A stretch of 64,000 nt of DNA from Caballeronia sp. dw_276 (GCF_018449635.1 NZ_JAAVUV010000015.1:1-64000), one strand, 5' to 3'. Shown: positions 1-9,002, counted from the stretch's first letter. Numbers and translations: made by a program. The notes: generated from the sequence alone by a model not told the origin.

Positions 1-165
1 TCTTTTTCTCCTTGTCAACAAGTTTGTGAGCGATTTGCTATCAAACTTACCGACTTTGGAGCCCGCCCGTTTCGTTGGCGGTCCTCGTTGCGAAACGAGG
101 AGGCGAATAATAGGTGACAGCAGCGCATCTGGCAAGGACATCTTGGAATTATTTTGGCGAAACCT

Positions 166-1455
166 TTATTTCGTCCCCGCAGAGCGTCCCCTCAAGCCCA
201 TTTCATCGATGGGAACAGCTTCAGACATTGCCGCATAGCCCGCGTCGCTCGGATGGATGTGGTCACCGCTGTCGTAGCGGCGTTGCAGTTTGTCCGGATG
301 ATCGGGGTCCCGCAGCGCGCGATCGAAGTCGACGACGCCATCGAACGCATGGCTCGACCGGATAGAATTGTTGACGGCGGTACGGATCGCCTCGCGTTCG
401 GGCGGCAAGGCGGCCGGCGTGAGTGTTGCACCGTATATCTTGATGCCGCGCTGGTGCGCCTGAGCGATCAGCCGCTGGTATCCGCGAAGCAGCGAGTCGG
501 CGGTGACGGGCGTATGGGGATCGTCGCAATCGAGGCCGGCGTGTGGTGGCATCGAAGGGAAATTGATGTCGTTGATGCCAATCAGCACGATCACCGAGCG
601 AACGCCGGGCTGGCGCAAGGCATCGCGATCGAACCGGCTCAGCACTGCATCACCGTAACAGGGCGATGGGCTCAGCAATCGATTGCCGCTGATTCCGGCG
701 TTCACGACCGACGTCCCCTCGATGCCTTTTTGCGTGAGCCGGCGGGCGAGCGCGTCGGTCCATCGGCGATTGGCGTTCGGCGTCGAGCGCATGCCGTCGG
801 TGATCGAGTCACCGATGGCAACCAGGGTCTGCGCAGGGGCGGTGTCGACAGCGACGCTTGTCAGCCACACAAATTGCGTGAAGCGCGTGCGGAAGGCGGA
901 GACGTCGGTATCGGCGGAATGGTTGCCGGGAGTCGAGATGTAATTGACCTGACTCGCCACGCGATGCCATGCGGCCAGTTTCTGCTCCGCAGCCATATAG
1001 GTGCTCACAGCCAGCGGCTGGTAAGCAGCGACGTTGAACGCGACAGGATCGCTGTCGATCTGGCCGCCCGGCGCGATTGTCACGCTCGCTTTGCCGCCGA
1101 AGGTCACAGGACGGCTCGTTCCGGCACGCGTCCCCGCCGCGTTGCCCGATACGGCGCGCGCGACCTGCGCGCCATCGATAACGAGCGGCTCCGTGCCATA
1201 CACGTTGCTGAACCGCAGGCGAAGCTGTTTTCCATCTATAGCCGGATAGACGATCTGTCTGACCGTCCGCCCGCCGATTTCCGGCGCGCGATACAGCGCG
1301 GGCAATTCCGCGCGCTGCGGAATCTGCTGGAGCGCCGTGCTCCACGCGCTGACCCAACGTCCGGACGGGGCATCGTCGGCAAAAGCCGGGGCGGACGAAA
1401 GCAGGAAGGCGGAAAGTGTCGCGGCAGCAACGGCGGAGAGGACGCGAAGGTTCAT
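166..1455 (-). CDS. Secreted SGNH/GDSL-family hydrolase
   Basis: The 429-residue product has an N-terminal signal peptide (MNLRVLSAVAAATLSAFLL, then an AFA-DD cleavage site), so it is probably exported to the periplasm or outside. The SGNH hydrolase blocks are visible: GDSIT (nucleophile Ser) near the middle, GIND (block III Asn) and DHIHPSDAG (catalytic Asp/His) close to the C-terminus. Such enzymes hydrolyse ester bonds in lipids, acetylated sugars or similar substrates; the substrate here cannot be read from sequence. An upstream in-frame start at 1557 would bury the signal peptide behind 34 extra residues, so the ATG at 1455 is preferred. It is transcribed away from the methyltransferase gene that starts at 1647. 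Confidence 0.88.
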   Translation of the reverse strand: MNLRVLSAVAAATLSAFLLSSAPAFADDAPSGRWVSAWSTALQQIPQRAELPALYRAPEIGGRTVRQIVYPAIDGKQLRLRFSNVYGTEPLVIDGAQVARAVSGNAAGTRAGTSRPVTFGGKASVTIAPGGQIDSDPVAFNVAAYQPLAVSTYMAAEQKLAAWHRVASQVNYISTPGNHSADTDVSAFRTRFTQFVWLTSVAVDTAPAQTLVAIGDSITDGMRSTPNANRRWTDALARRLTQKGIEGTSVVNAGISGNRLLSPSPCYGDAVLSRFDRDALRQPGVRSVIVLIGINDINFPSMPPHAGLDCDDPHTPVTADSLLRGYQRLIAQAHQRGIKIYGATLTPAALPPEREAIRTAVNNSIRSSHAFDGVVDFDRALRDPDHPDKLQRRYDSGDHIHPSDAGYAAMSEAVPIDEMGLRGRSAGTK

Positions 1456-1646
1456 CGGAGAGCGGGAATTTTTGGGGAAAACCGATTGTGCCTTATGCAA
1501 CAACCGGCAGCAGACCGCACGCTTACAGTGGCGGCCGGGTCTCAGCGCCCCTGCCAATGGACGGAAAATCGGACCGTTTTGTGAAAAGCCCTCAGAATGT
1601 CGGCATTCCGCCTCGCGGTTCTCACTTTGTCCGGTACTTATTCAGC

Positions 1647-2846
1647 ATGCATTCCAAAACCTCTTCCAGCACCAGCGCCGCATCCGACCTCATTGAATGG
1701 GAGGAAAAAGGCGAGAGCCGTTCGGCGCTCTGGCGCTCGGAAAGCGGGATTGCGCCGCCCAAACGCGTCGTGATCGGCGATGACCAGATGACTGCCGATT
1801 CGGCTTATCGCCTGGCTTGCGAAGGAACCGCGATTCTGTGGCGCGGCGATTTCCAGAACGCGCGGCAATTGTTGCAGGCTGTGGCGCGACGCATCGAAAC
1901 ACGACCGAAGAAGTCCGCGAAGGCGAAAGCGAAGCAACGCAGCGCCACGCCTGATGCGCCGGTTGAAGCGGCCGCGCCTGCCGAGGCGTTCAATTTGCAC
2001 CGGCTGGCCCAGTCGCAGCGGGCCCGGACGCTCGGCATGTTCTTGCTGCCGCTCGACGCCGAGTACGCCATTACATTGCGTCGCGCGCCGGTCGTGAAAG
2101 AAGCGTGCGAGGAAGCGTACGGCCCATCGGCAGGGGATTCGGTCGTGTCGCTGCGCGAAGTGCTCGGACTGGTCGGCGCGCACGAGTGGCGCAAGAAAGG
2201 CGTGGACGTGGAGGCGCTCGGCGCGCGGATTCATCCGTATTACGGCGTGTTTTCGCCGGTGCGTGGCGAGTACGTCAAGCTGGTGGCGGATCAGCCGTTG
2301 CCATCGAAGGAACTTGCATTCGATATTGGTACGGGCACTGGCGTGCTGGCCGCATTGCTGGCCCAGCGCGGCGTGAAGCGCGTGATAGCGACGGAAATCG
2401 ATCCCCGCGCGCTGGCGTGTGCGCATGAAAACATCGATTTGCTCGGGTTTTCGCAGCAAGTCAAAGTGATCGAGGCCGACCTGTTTCCTGAAGGCCGCGC
2501 GCCTTTGATCGTGTGTAATCCGCCCTGGCTGCCGGCGCGACCGAGTTCGGCTATCGAACACGCGATCTATGACCCGGAAAGCCGGATGTTGCGCGGTTTC
2601 CTCGACGGTCTCGCCGCGCATTTGACGCCCGGCGGCGAAGGCTGGCTGATTTTGTCGGACCTCGCCGAGCATCTCGGCTTACGTACGCGCGCGCAATTCC
2701 AGGAATGGGTCGATCGCGCCGGGTTGAAAACCGATGGCCGGATGGACGTTCGTCCACATCACCCCCGCGCCGCCGATAAAACCGACCCGCTGTACCAAGC
2801 CCGGTCGGCCGAAATTACTTCGTTGTGGCGCCTTGTTCCTGCCTGA
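1647..2846 (+). CDS. Class I SAM-dependent methyltransferase
   Basis: The 399-residue protein carries the SAM-binding glycine motif DIGTGTGVLAALLAQRG around residue 225, an acidic strand end (ATEID) and the NPPWLP motif around residue 290. This N-P-P-[YFW] signature is typical of N-methyltransferases acting on planar amino groups, such as glutamine or nucleobases (HemK/PrmC and RlmF types). The first ~130 residues are a separate region of no recognised fold with an Ala/Lys-rich linker. The ATG at 1647 is chosen because upstream in-frame codons overlap the divergent hydrolase promoter region and read as low-complexity basic sequence. Its TGA stop abuts the stop of the convergent flavoprotein gene. 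Substrate unknown. Confidence 0.82.
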   Translation: MHSKTSSSTSAASDLIEWEEKGESRSALWRSESGIAPPKRVVIGDDQMTADSAYRLACEGTAILWRGDFQNARQLLQAVARRIETRPKKSAKAKAKQRSATPDAPVEAAAPAEAFNLHRLAQSQRARTLGMFLLPLDAEYAITLRRAPVVKEACEEAYGPSAGDSVVSLREVLGLVGAHEWRKKGVDVEALGARIHPYYGVFSPVRGEYVKLVADQPLPSKELAFDIGTGTGVLAALLAQRGVKRVIATEIDPRALACAHENIDLLGFSQQVKVIEADLFPEGRAPLIVCNPPWLPARPSSAIEHAIYDPESRMLRGFLDGLAAHLTPGGEGWLILSDLAEHLGLRTRAQFQEWVDRAGLKTDGRMDVRPHHPRAADKTDPLYQARSAEITSLWRLVPA

Positions 2847-4100
2847 TTAGAGCGTTGGGGCGCGGTTTTGATCCAGATAAGCCAGCGCCCCTTCCCCCGC
2901 GACCACGCCGCTCGCGAAACACGCCGTCAGTAAATAACCGCCAGTCGGCGCTTCCCAATCCAGCATCTCACCCGCGCAGAACACGCCGGGCAATGCTGCG
3001 AGCATCAACTGCGAATCTAGTGATTCGAACCTCACGCCGCCGGCGCTGCTGATCGCTTCGGCGATGGGCCTGGGCCGCGTCACCGTCAGCGGTAACGCCT
3101 TGATGCGTTGCGCGAGACGGGTGGTATCGGCGAAATCTTCGCGGCTCAAGCATTCGCGCAGCAAGCCCGCTTTTGCGCCCGTCAGCTTTAACCGGCTCTG
3201 CAAATGGCTCGACATTGAACGGGCGCCGCGCGGATGCGTGACTTCATCGTGGACGCGCTCGGGCGTCAAAGCCGGCGCGAGATCCAGAAGGAAAGTGGCG
3301 TGGCCATCGGCGAGACGATCCCGAATGCGCGCGGACTTGGCATAGATCAGACTGCCCTCGATGCCCGTCGATGTCAGCAAACATTCCCCCGTCCGCCAGT
3401 CCACGCCGCCGTCTTCACGCGGCAAACCAATTGCAACCGATTTCAGCGGCTCGCCGGCAAAGCGGCTGCTGAAGTGCTCGCTCCAGGCGATATCGAAGCC
3501 GCAATTGGACGGTTTGAACGGCGCTATCTCGGCATACGCATCCAAATGGCCGGTCCACGCGGCGTCCGATCCGAGACGCGGCCAGCTCGCGCCGCCCAGC
3601 GCGAAGACGATGGCATCGGCTTGAACATCGACCTCGCCTTCCGGCGTGGAAAATCGCAATGCACCGTTTGCCCAGCCAATCCACTTATGCCGCATATGAA
3701 AGCGCACGCCCGACCCGCGTAGCCGATGCAGCCACGCGCGCAGCATTGGCGCCGCTTTCATGTCGGTGGGAAAAACGCGGCCGGAACTGCCGATGAACGT
3801 CTCTACGCCTAAATCGTGAACCCACGCGCGCAAGGCAGAAGAGTCGAAACGATGAAGCAACGGTTCTAAATGCGCCCGCCGATCGCCATACCGAGACAAA
3901 AAAGCCTCAGCCGGTTCTGAATGCGTGAGATTCATGCCGCCCTTGCCTGCCATCAAAAACTTGCGGCCGACCGAGGGCATGGCGTCGTAAAGATCCACTT
4001 CTACGCCGCCCGCTGCCAGAACCTCCGCCGCCATCAAGCCAGCCGGGCCGCCGCCGACAACTGCCACGCGCGGAATACGAATTTCGATGGATGACGGCAT
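2847..4100 (-). CDS. YhiN/HI0933-like NAD(P)/FAD-dependent oxidoreductase (TIGR03862 type)
   Basis: The 417-residue flavoprotein opens with the dinucleotide-binding motif VAVVGGGPAGLMAAEVL, followed by the family motif GRKFLMAGKGGMNLTHS, which marks the HI0933/YhiN group (the PP_4765 branch). A second FAD contact is suggested by the C-terminal VFCAGEMLDWEAPTGGYLL. The family has structures, but its substrate is not established. The ATG at 4100 is taken; a TTG three codons upstream is also possible. No strong Shine-Dalgarno is visible. The gene is convergent with the methyltransferase, stop codon to stop codon with no spacer, and divergent from the paa operon. Confidence 0.85.
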   Translation of the reverse strand: MPSSIEIRIPRVAVVGGGPAGLMAAEVLAAGGVEVDLYDAMPSVGRKFLMAGKGGMNLTHSEPAEAFLSRYGDRRAHLEPLLHRFDSSALRAWVHDLGVETFIGSSGRVFPTDMKAAPMLRAWLHRLRGSGVRFHMRHKWIGWANGALRFSTPEGEVDVQADAIVFALGGASWPRLGSDAAWTGHLDAYAEIAPFKPSNCGFDIAWSEHFSSRFAGEPLKSVAIGLPREDGGVDWRTGECLLTSTGIEGSLIYAKSARIRDRLADGHATFLLDLAPALTPERVHDEVTHPRGARSMSSHLQSRLKLTGAKAGLLRECLSREDFADTTRLAQRIKALPLTVTRPRPIAEAISSAGGVRFESLDSQLMLAALPGVFCAGEMLDWEAPTGGYLLTACFASGVVAGEGALAYLDQNRAPTL

Positions 4101-4187
4101 GCAGGGCAAAGTTGATGGAAACGAGCCTGTATTGTCGCATTCGCCTGGATCGCAGCTCTGTTCGCGCGCCTATCCCAAAAAAATATC

Positions 4188-4217
4188 TATAAACCGACCG
4201 TCCGGTCGGTTTATAAT
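4188..4217 (+). promoter_or_regulatory. paaA promoter with perfect palindromic operator (probable PaaR site)
   Basis: Positions 4188-4215 form a perfect inverted repeat: the 13-bp arm TATAAACCGACCG, a TC spacer, then its exact complement. The right end runs into TATAAT at 4212-4217, a consensus -10 hexamer, 35 bp before the paaA ATG. A protein bound to the palindrome would cover the core promoter. The CCGACCG/CGGTCGG core has the size and symmetry expected for a TetR-family dimer, and a TetR gene lies at the end of the cluster. No good -35 hexamer is visible. Confidence 0.85.
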
Positions 4218-4252
4218 TGCGGCACAGTGACTTCATACAGCGAGCGATCGTC

Positions 4253-5251
4253 ATGTACACGCAATCCCTCGATATCCCCGGCAACGTGCAGTCCATCGAT
4301 CCGGCGTCCACATCGCCGGAATTGAGCCGTTTCGACGCCGTGATGGCCGCCGACGGCAAGATCGAACCGCAGGACTGGATGCCCGACGCGTATCGCAAGA
4401 CGCTCGTCCGCCAGATTTCACAGCACGCACATTCGGAAATCGTCGGAATGCTGCCGGAAGGCAACTGGATTTCGCGCGCGCCGAGCCTGAAGCGCAAGGC
4501 GATCCTGCTTGCCAAAGTGCAGGACGAAGGCGGCCACGGCCTCTATCTTTATAGTGCGGCGGAAACCATGGGGGTATCGCGCGATCAGCTCGTCGACGCC
4601 CTGCACGCCGGAAAAGCCAAATATTCGAGCATCTTCAATTACCCAACTCCAACCTGGGCGGACGTCGGCGTGATCGGCTGGCTGGTCGACGGCGCCGCGA
4701 TCATGAACCAGATCCCGCTGTGCCGTTGCACATACGGCCCGTATGCGCGCGCCATGATTCGCATCTGCAAGGAAGAGTCGTTCCATCAGCGGCAGGGGTT
4801 CGATGCACTCCTCTCCATGATGAAAGGCACGCAGGCGCAAAAGGAGATGGTCCAGCAAGCGGTGGATCGCTGGTGGTGGCCGGTGCTGATGATGTTCGGC
4901 CCGAGCGACAAGGATTCCATCCATAGCGGGCAGTCGTTCAAGTGGGGCATCAAGCGGATATCGAATGACGATCTGCGGCAGAAATTCGTCGATGCCACCG
5001 TCGAGCAGGCAAAAATCCTTGGCGTCACGCTGCCTGATCCCGACCTGAAATGGAACGAGGAACGTCAGGCGCATGACTACGGCGCGATCGATTGGGACGA
5101 ATTCTGGCGCGTCGTGAATGGCGACGGCCCGTGCAACAAGGAACGGCTGGCGACGCGCGTAAAGGCGCATGAAGACGGCGAGTGGGTTCGCGAAGCGGCT
5201 CTTGCCTATTCCGCGAAACAGGCAGCGCGTGCCCAAAAGCAAGCCGCATAA
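4253..5251 (+). CDS. paaA: 1,2-phenylacetyl-CoA epoxidase, catalytic subunit PaaA
   Basis: PaaA is the diiron subunit of the multicomponent monooxygenase that converts phenylacetyl-CoA to ring-1,2-epoxyphenylacetyl-CoA in the cytosol, the key step of aerobic phenylacetate breakdown. The 332-residue length fits the family. Carboxylate and histidine iron ligands lie in the typical E-x-x-H settings KVQDEGGHGLYL and KEESFHQRQG. The start at 4253 (MYTQSLD) matches the family N-terminus; an ATG 12 codons upstream lies within the promoter region. It is the first gene of paaABCDE and sits directly behind the palindromic operator. Confidence 0.97.
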   Translation: MYTQSLDIPGNVQSIDPASTSPELSRFDAVMAADGKIEPQDWMPDAYRKTLVRQISQHAHSEIVGMLPEGNWISRAPSLKRKAILLAKVQDEGGHGLYLYSAAETMGVSRDQLVDALHAGKAKYSSIFNYPTPTWADVGVIGWLVDGAAIMNQIPLCRCTYGPYARAMIRICKEESFHQRQGFDALLSMMKGTQAQKEMVQQAVDRWWWPVLMMFGPSDKDSIHSGQSFKWGIKRISNDDLRQKFVDATVEQAKILGVTLPDPDLKWNEERQAHDYGAIDWDEFWRVVNGDGPCNKERLATRVKAHEDGEWVREAALAYSAKQAARAQKQAA

Positions 5252-5261
5252 GGAGCGAGAA

Positions 5262-5546
5262 ATGAACAAGGAATGGCCGATCTGGGAAGTGTTCGTGCGC
5301 AGCAAACAGGGCCTCGATCACAAGCACTGCGGGAGCCTGCATGCGCCCGACGCACCGGCGGCGCTGCGCATGGCGCGCGATGTCTACACGCGGCGCCAGG
5401 AAGGCGTGAGCATCTGGGTGGTGCCATCGGCGGCGATCACGGCTTCCGATCCCGCCGACAAAGCCGAGTTCTTCGAACCCGCTGGCGACAAGATTTATCG
5501 TCACCCGACGTTCTTCGTGCTGCCCGACGAAATCAACCATATGTGA
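5262..5546 (+). CDS. paaB: 1,2-phenylacetyl-CoA epoxidase subunit PaaB
   Basis: The 94-residue PaaB is the small subunit that bridges PaaAC heterodimers in the epoxidase complex. It starts MNKEWPIWEVFVRSKQGLDH, characteristic of the family, and contains SLHAPDAPAALRMARDVYTRR. An AAGGAG Shine-Dalgarno overlaps the paaA stop, and the 10-bp spacing to paaA indicates one transcript. Confidence 0.96.
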   Translation: MNKEWPIWEVFVRSKQGLDHKHCGSLHAPDAPAALRMARDVYTRRQEGVSIWVVPSAAITASDPADKAEFFEPAGDKIYRHPTFFVLPDEINHM

Positions 5547-5562
5547 TCGAAGGGTCAAGCCC

Positions 5563-6363
5563 ATGACGACGCCACAACATCTTTCCTACGTGCTGCGCCT
5601 TGCCGACAACGCGCTGATCCTCGGCCAGCGTAACGGCGAGTGGTGCGGCCACGGTCCGGTGCTCGAGGAAGATATCGCGCTCGCCAACATCAGCCTCGAT
5701 CTGATCGGTCAGGCGCGCTTGCTTTACTCGCACGCGGCCACGCTCGAAGCCGAGCTTCACGGCTCGACGAAAACTGAAGACGACTACGCGTATTTCCGCA
5801 ACGAGCGCGATTTCCGCAACTTCACGCTGACTGAGTTGCCGCATGCCGGGCCGTTGTCGGGCACGGCGCGTTCGGATCGTGATTACGCGGTAACTGTCGT
5901 GCGCAACTTCCTCTATTCGACGTTGATGGCGCATCTCTGGACCTCGCTCACGCAATCGAGCGACGCGCAGCTTGCCGCGATCGCGTCCAAGTCGATCAAG
6001 GAAACGCGCTACCACCTGAATCACGCGAGCGACTGGCTGCTGCGTTTTGGCGATGGCACCGAGGAATCGCATCGCCGGGCGCAGGCCGCGGTGGATTATC
6101 TGATGCCGTACACGCGGGAGTTTTTCAGCGTGGATGACGTGGAAACGAGCATCGCCGATGCGGGTATCGGTCCGTTGACCGCCGATCTGGAAACAGCGTG
6201 GCGCGAAGACGTCGACGCAACCCTCGCCGAAGCGACGTTGCAAAAGCCCGCCGAGGCTAAGCACGTGACAACCGGCAAACTGGGCGAACATTCCGAGCAC
6301 ATGGGCTACCTGCTCGCTGAGTTGCAGAGTATCGCGCGTCAACATCCGGGCGCGACGTGGTGA
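5563..6363 (+). CDS. paaC: 1,2-phenylacetyl-CoA epoxidase structural subunit PaaC
   Basis: The 266-residue PaaC pairs with PaaA. It has a ferritin-like four-helix bundle related to PaaA but acts structurally rather than catalytically. The family is recognised from LRLADNALILGQRNGEWCGH near the N-terminus and KETRYHLNHASDWLLRFGDG in the middle. The gene follows paaB by 16 bp with an AAGGG Shine-Dalgarno, and its stop overlaps the possible GTG starts of paaD. Confidence 0.96.
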   Translation: MTTPQHLSYVLRLADNALILGQRNGEWCGHGPVLEEDIALANISLDLIGQARLLYSHAATLEAELHGSTKTEDDYAYFRNERDFRNFTLTELPHAGPLSGTARSDRDYAVTVVRNFLYSTLMAHLWTSLTQSSDAQLAAIASKSIKETRYHLNHASDWLLRFGDGTEESHRRAQAAVDYLMPYTREFFSVDDVETSIADAGIGPLTADLETAWREDVDATLAEATLQKPAEAKHVTTGKLGEHSEHMGYLLAELQSIARQHPGATW

Positions 6364-6368
6364 ACACC

Positions 6369-6899
6369 ATGACTGCTTTCGAGGAAGTTGCGCTGGATCA
6401 AGTCTGGCAGGTACTTGAAACCGTGCCGGATCCGGAGATCCCGGTGGTGTCCATCCGCGAACTGGGCATTCTCCGCGACGTCCGCCGCGCCGCCGACGAC
6501 ACGCTGGAAATCGTCATCACGCCGACGTATTCCGGCTGTCCGGCGATGTACCAGATTGCGGAGGACATCGGCGCTGCGTTGACCAACGCTGGCTTTCCTA
6601 GACATCGGATCGAGACCGTTCTGGCGCCTGCGTGGACGACCGACTGGATGACCGACGCCGCCCGCGAAAAACTTAAGCAATACGGCATCGCCCCGCCGAT
6701 GGGCAATTGCGGCTCGACCGAACACGCGCCGCAAGAACGGCCATTGCGCTTCGTGCCGCGCATCGTCGATAAACCCGCCTGCCCGCGCTGCGGTTCATTG
6801 CACACGGAACGTCTTGCGCAATTCGGCTCGACGGCGTGCAAGGCGCTGTATCGCTGCATGGACTGCCGCGAACCGTTCGACTACTTCAAACCGTACTGA
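6369..6899 (+). CDS. paaD: Phenylacetate degradation protein PaaD (MIP18/DUF59 family)
   Basis: The 176-residue PaaD is needed for maturation or activity of the epoxidase, probably in Fe-S cluster assembly or repair for PaaE. The N-terminal DUF59 domain includes VPDPEIPVVSIRELGI and the reactive-Cys motif YSGCPAM. The C-terminus holds a zinc-ribbon-like CPRCG...CMDC pair. Three starts are possible: GTG 6357 or GTG 6360, both overlapping the paaC stop, or ATG 6369 (MTAFEEV). None has a clear Shine-Dalgarno, so translational coupling to paaC is likely. ATG 6369 is used here. Confidence 0.94.
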   Translation: MTAFEEVALDQVWQVLETVPDPEIPVVSIRELGILRDVRRAADDTLEIVITPTYSGCPAMYQIAEDIGAALTNAGFPRHRIETVLAPAWTTDWMTDAAREKLKQYGIAPPMGNCGSTEHAPQERPLRFVPRIVDKPACPRCGSLHTERLAQFGSTACKALYRCMDCREPFDYFKPY

Positions 6900-6907
6900 A
6901 TCCGACC

Positions 6908-7996
6908 ATGGCGACTCCGCAATTCCATTCGCTGCGCATCCGCGACGTCCGTCCCGAAACGTCGGACGCCGTCACCGTTTCCTTCGATGTCCCCGAAAAT
7001 CTGCGCAGTGCGTTCCGCTTCACGCAGGGCCAGTTCGTTACCTTGAAGACGCATATCGACGGAGAAGAAACGCGGCGTTCGTACTCCATTTGCGTGGGCG
7101 TGACCGATTACGATCGCGACGGCGAACTGCGCATTGGCATCAAGCGCGTGCGCGGCGGCCGCTTTTCGAACTTCGCCTTCGACACGCTCAAGCCGGGTCA
7201 CGAAATCGAAGTCATGACGCCCGATGGCCGCTTCTTCACGCATCTGAACGCGGATCACGTCAAGCACTACGTGGCGTTTTCGGGCGGTTCCGGCATTACG
7301 CCGGTGCTTGCCATCGTCAAGACGACGCTTGAAACCGAGCCGACCAGCCGCTTCACGCTGATCTACGGCAACCGCAGCGTCGACGCCATCATGTTCGCCG
7401 AGGAACTGGAAGACCTGAAGAACCGCTTCATGAGCCGGTTCTCGCTGTACCACGTGTTATCGGACGATTTGCAGGACGTCGAACTGTTCAACGGCGTGCT
7501 GAACCAGGAAAAATGCGCGGCGTTCCTGAAAGCGCTCGTTCCCACCGATGAAATCGATGAAGCCTTCATCTGCGGCCCCGGTCCGATGATGGACGCCGCC
7601 GAAGCCGCGCTGAAAAGCGCGGGCGTGCCGCCCAAGCAGGTTCACGTGGAGCGCTTCGGCACGCCTTTGCCGCAAGCCGGCGTGCCGCAAATCGAGATCA
7701 CGGACAATACGCCGGCGGCGGATCTGGAACTGATCATCGATGGGAAAAAACGCAAGTTGCGCCTCCCCTATCAAGGCGTAAGCGTGCTGGACGTCGGACT
7801 GAAGGCGGGGCTCGCGTTGCCCTACGCGTGCAAAGGCGGTGTTTGCTGCACGTGCCGCGCAAAAGTGCTGGAAGGCGAAGTGCGAATGGAGAAGAACTTC
7901 ACGCTGGAACAACATGAAATCGATGCCGGTTTCGTGCTGACATGCCAGTGCCATCCGGTCTCGGATCACGTAGTTGTGAGCTATGACGAACGTTGA
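6908..7996 (+). CDS. paaE: Phenylacetyl-CoA epoxidase reductase PaaE
   Basis: The 362-residue PaaE passes electrons from NADPH to the PaaAC diiron centre. Its N-terminal ferredoxin-reductase part has the flavin-binding RRSYSIC motif and the nucleotide-binding FSGGSGITP and ICGPGPMM segments. The C-terminal plant-type 2Fe-2S ferredoxin domain has cysteines in YACKGGVCCTCRAKV and the fourth at LTCQCHP. It is the last gene of paaABCDE, 8 bp after paaD. No clear terminator hairpin follows within 120 bp, so some transcription may continue into the next gene. Confidence 0.96.
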   Translation: MATPQFHSLRIRDVRPETSDAVTVSFDVPENLRSAFRFTQGQFVTLKTHIDGEETRRSYSICVGVTDYDRDGELRIGIKRVRGGRFSNFAFDTLKPGHEIEVMTPDGRFFTHLNADHVKHYVAFSGGSGITPVLAIVKTTLETEPTSRFTLIYGNRSVDAIMFAEELEDLKNRFMSRFSLYHVLSDDLQDVELFNGVLNQEKCAAFLKALVPTDEIDEAFICGPGPMMDAAEAALKSAGVPPKQVHVERFGTPLPQAGVPQIEITDNTPAADLELIIDGKKRKLRLPYQGVSVLDVGLKAGLALPYACKGGVCCTCRAKVLEGEVRMEKNFTLEQHEIDAGFVLTCQCHPVSDHVVVSYDER

Positions 7997-8117
7997 GCAA
8001 GCAGTTGGCGGATTGCACTGATTCAATTCGCTTACACTAGGGGTCGCCTGTTGTTTAGTTGTCGCCTCGTCGATCACGCAACAGTCGGCCTTCTTACGTT
8101 TGCGGTCACCGTTACTG

Positions 8118-8933
8118 ATGAGCACCATTCACGTTACCAACGGCGACTACGCCGCCGAGATACTTCGCGAAGCGCTGAATGCAGTTTCACGCGACGAGCG
8201 CGTCATTCCCCTGAAGGACGATCTCGCGGTCGGCCATCTGAGGGGTATCGACGATAACCCGGAAACGCGGGCCCTCTTCTGGCAACAGGTGCTCGACGAG
8301 CACAAAGTCGATTTCATTTCCAAGCTCAAGGAACAGGACGCGCTGTTGCGCGAACTCGCCCAAGGCACAGGCCAGGTCGTGGTCTGGCACGGCCAGAGCG
8401 CCGGCGATCAATTGATGCTGCGACGGGTCGCCTATTTTTTGCGCAATGTCCCGCAACGCCTGAATGAAGCCAAACTCACCGCCGACGACCTGCCGCTCAT
8501 CCCCGCCGATGACGGCACGCAGCGCCGTAGTGGCCGCGGCGATGGCATAACCGCGGTTGGCATGTTCACGGCGGCCGAACTCGGCGCCAAGTTGCCGACG
8601 GCCGCGCCCATATCCGTGTTGCGCATCAGCCGGCTCGCACTCGAGTGGCAGGAAGTAAAGCAGATCAACAGCGAAACACGACGCTGGCGCGACAACACAT
8701 TTATCTCCGGCACGTTTTCCGACATCGATGAAACCATCCTTCAAATAGCGAGCGAAGGCTGGATCGAGTCGCCTCGGCTTGCCGGGCAGGTGATGGGCGG
8801 TGGTTTCGGCTTTCTGGTGAGCGATTCGATCGCGCTGTGGCGATGCCGCGAACTGGTCGCCGCAGGCAAACTGGAAATCCGCGGCGATCCCGCAAAAATA
8901 ACGGAAGCAAAGCTGCGCCGCGCCGCGCATTAA
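8118..8933 (+). CDS. DUF1835/DUF3658-type protein of unknown function
   Basis: The 271-residue protein begins MSTIHVTNGDYAAEILREAL, which resembles the nucleotide-hydrolase-like start of DUF1835 proteins (IHVTNGD...). It continues with the VWHGQSAGDQLMLRRV segment and a C-terminal part, SEGWIESPRLAGQVM, that resembles the DUF3658 partner domain. No catalytic role is established for the family. It lies 121 bp after paaE and 69 bp before paaR on the same strand, so it may be read with either. Start chosen at ATG 8118, because the upstream in-frame ATG at 8100 adds only six unconserved residues. Confidence 0.72.
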   Translation: MSTIHVTNGDYAAEILREALNAVSRDERVIPLKDDLAVGHLRGIDDNPETRALFWQQVLDEHKVDFISKLKEQDALLRELAQGTGQVVVWHGQSAGDQLMLRRVAYFLRNVPQRLNEAKLTADDLPLIPADDGTQRRSGRGDGITAVGMFTAAELGAKLPTAAPISVLRISRLALEWQEVKQINSETRRWRDNTFISGTFSDIDETILQIASEGWIESPRLAGQVMGGGFGFLVSDSIALWRCRELVAAGKLEIRGDPAKITEAKLRRAAH

Positions 8934-9002
8934 CTGCTGGAAGGGTTCAAGTCTCGCCCAAGCATTAGAATTCCGTTCGACCCAGCACTTCTCCGAGACT
9001 CA

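Noticed and set aside
1..165. Left edge of the window
   Set aside because: Short frames only; CCTCGTT/AACGAGG near 85-105 could form a small hairpin, but there is no T run and no gene it clearly serves.
154..1584. Long plus-strand frame of 476 codons opposite the SGNH hydrolase
   Set aside because: The opposite strand has a signal peptide and all SGNH motifs; the plus frame is a GC-rich antisense artefact.
1638..2672. 344-codon minus-strand frame inside the methyltransferase gene
   Set aside because: The plus strand has clear SAM-binding and NPPW motifs; the minus frame shows no motif.
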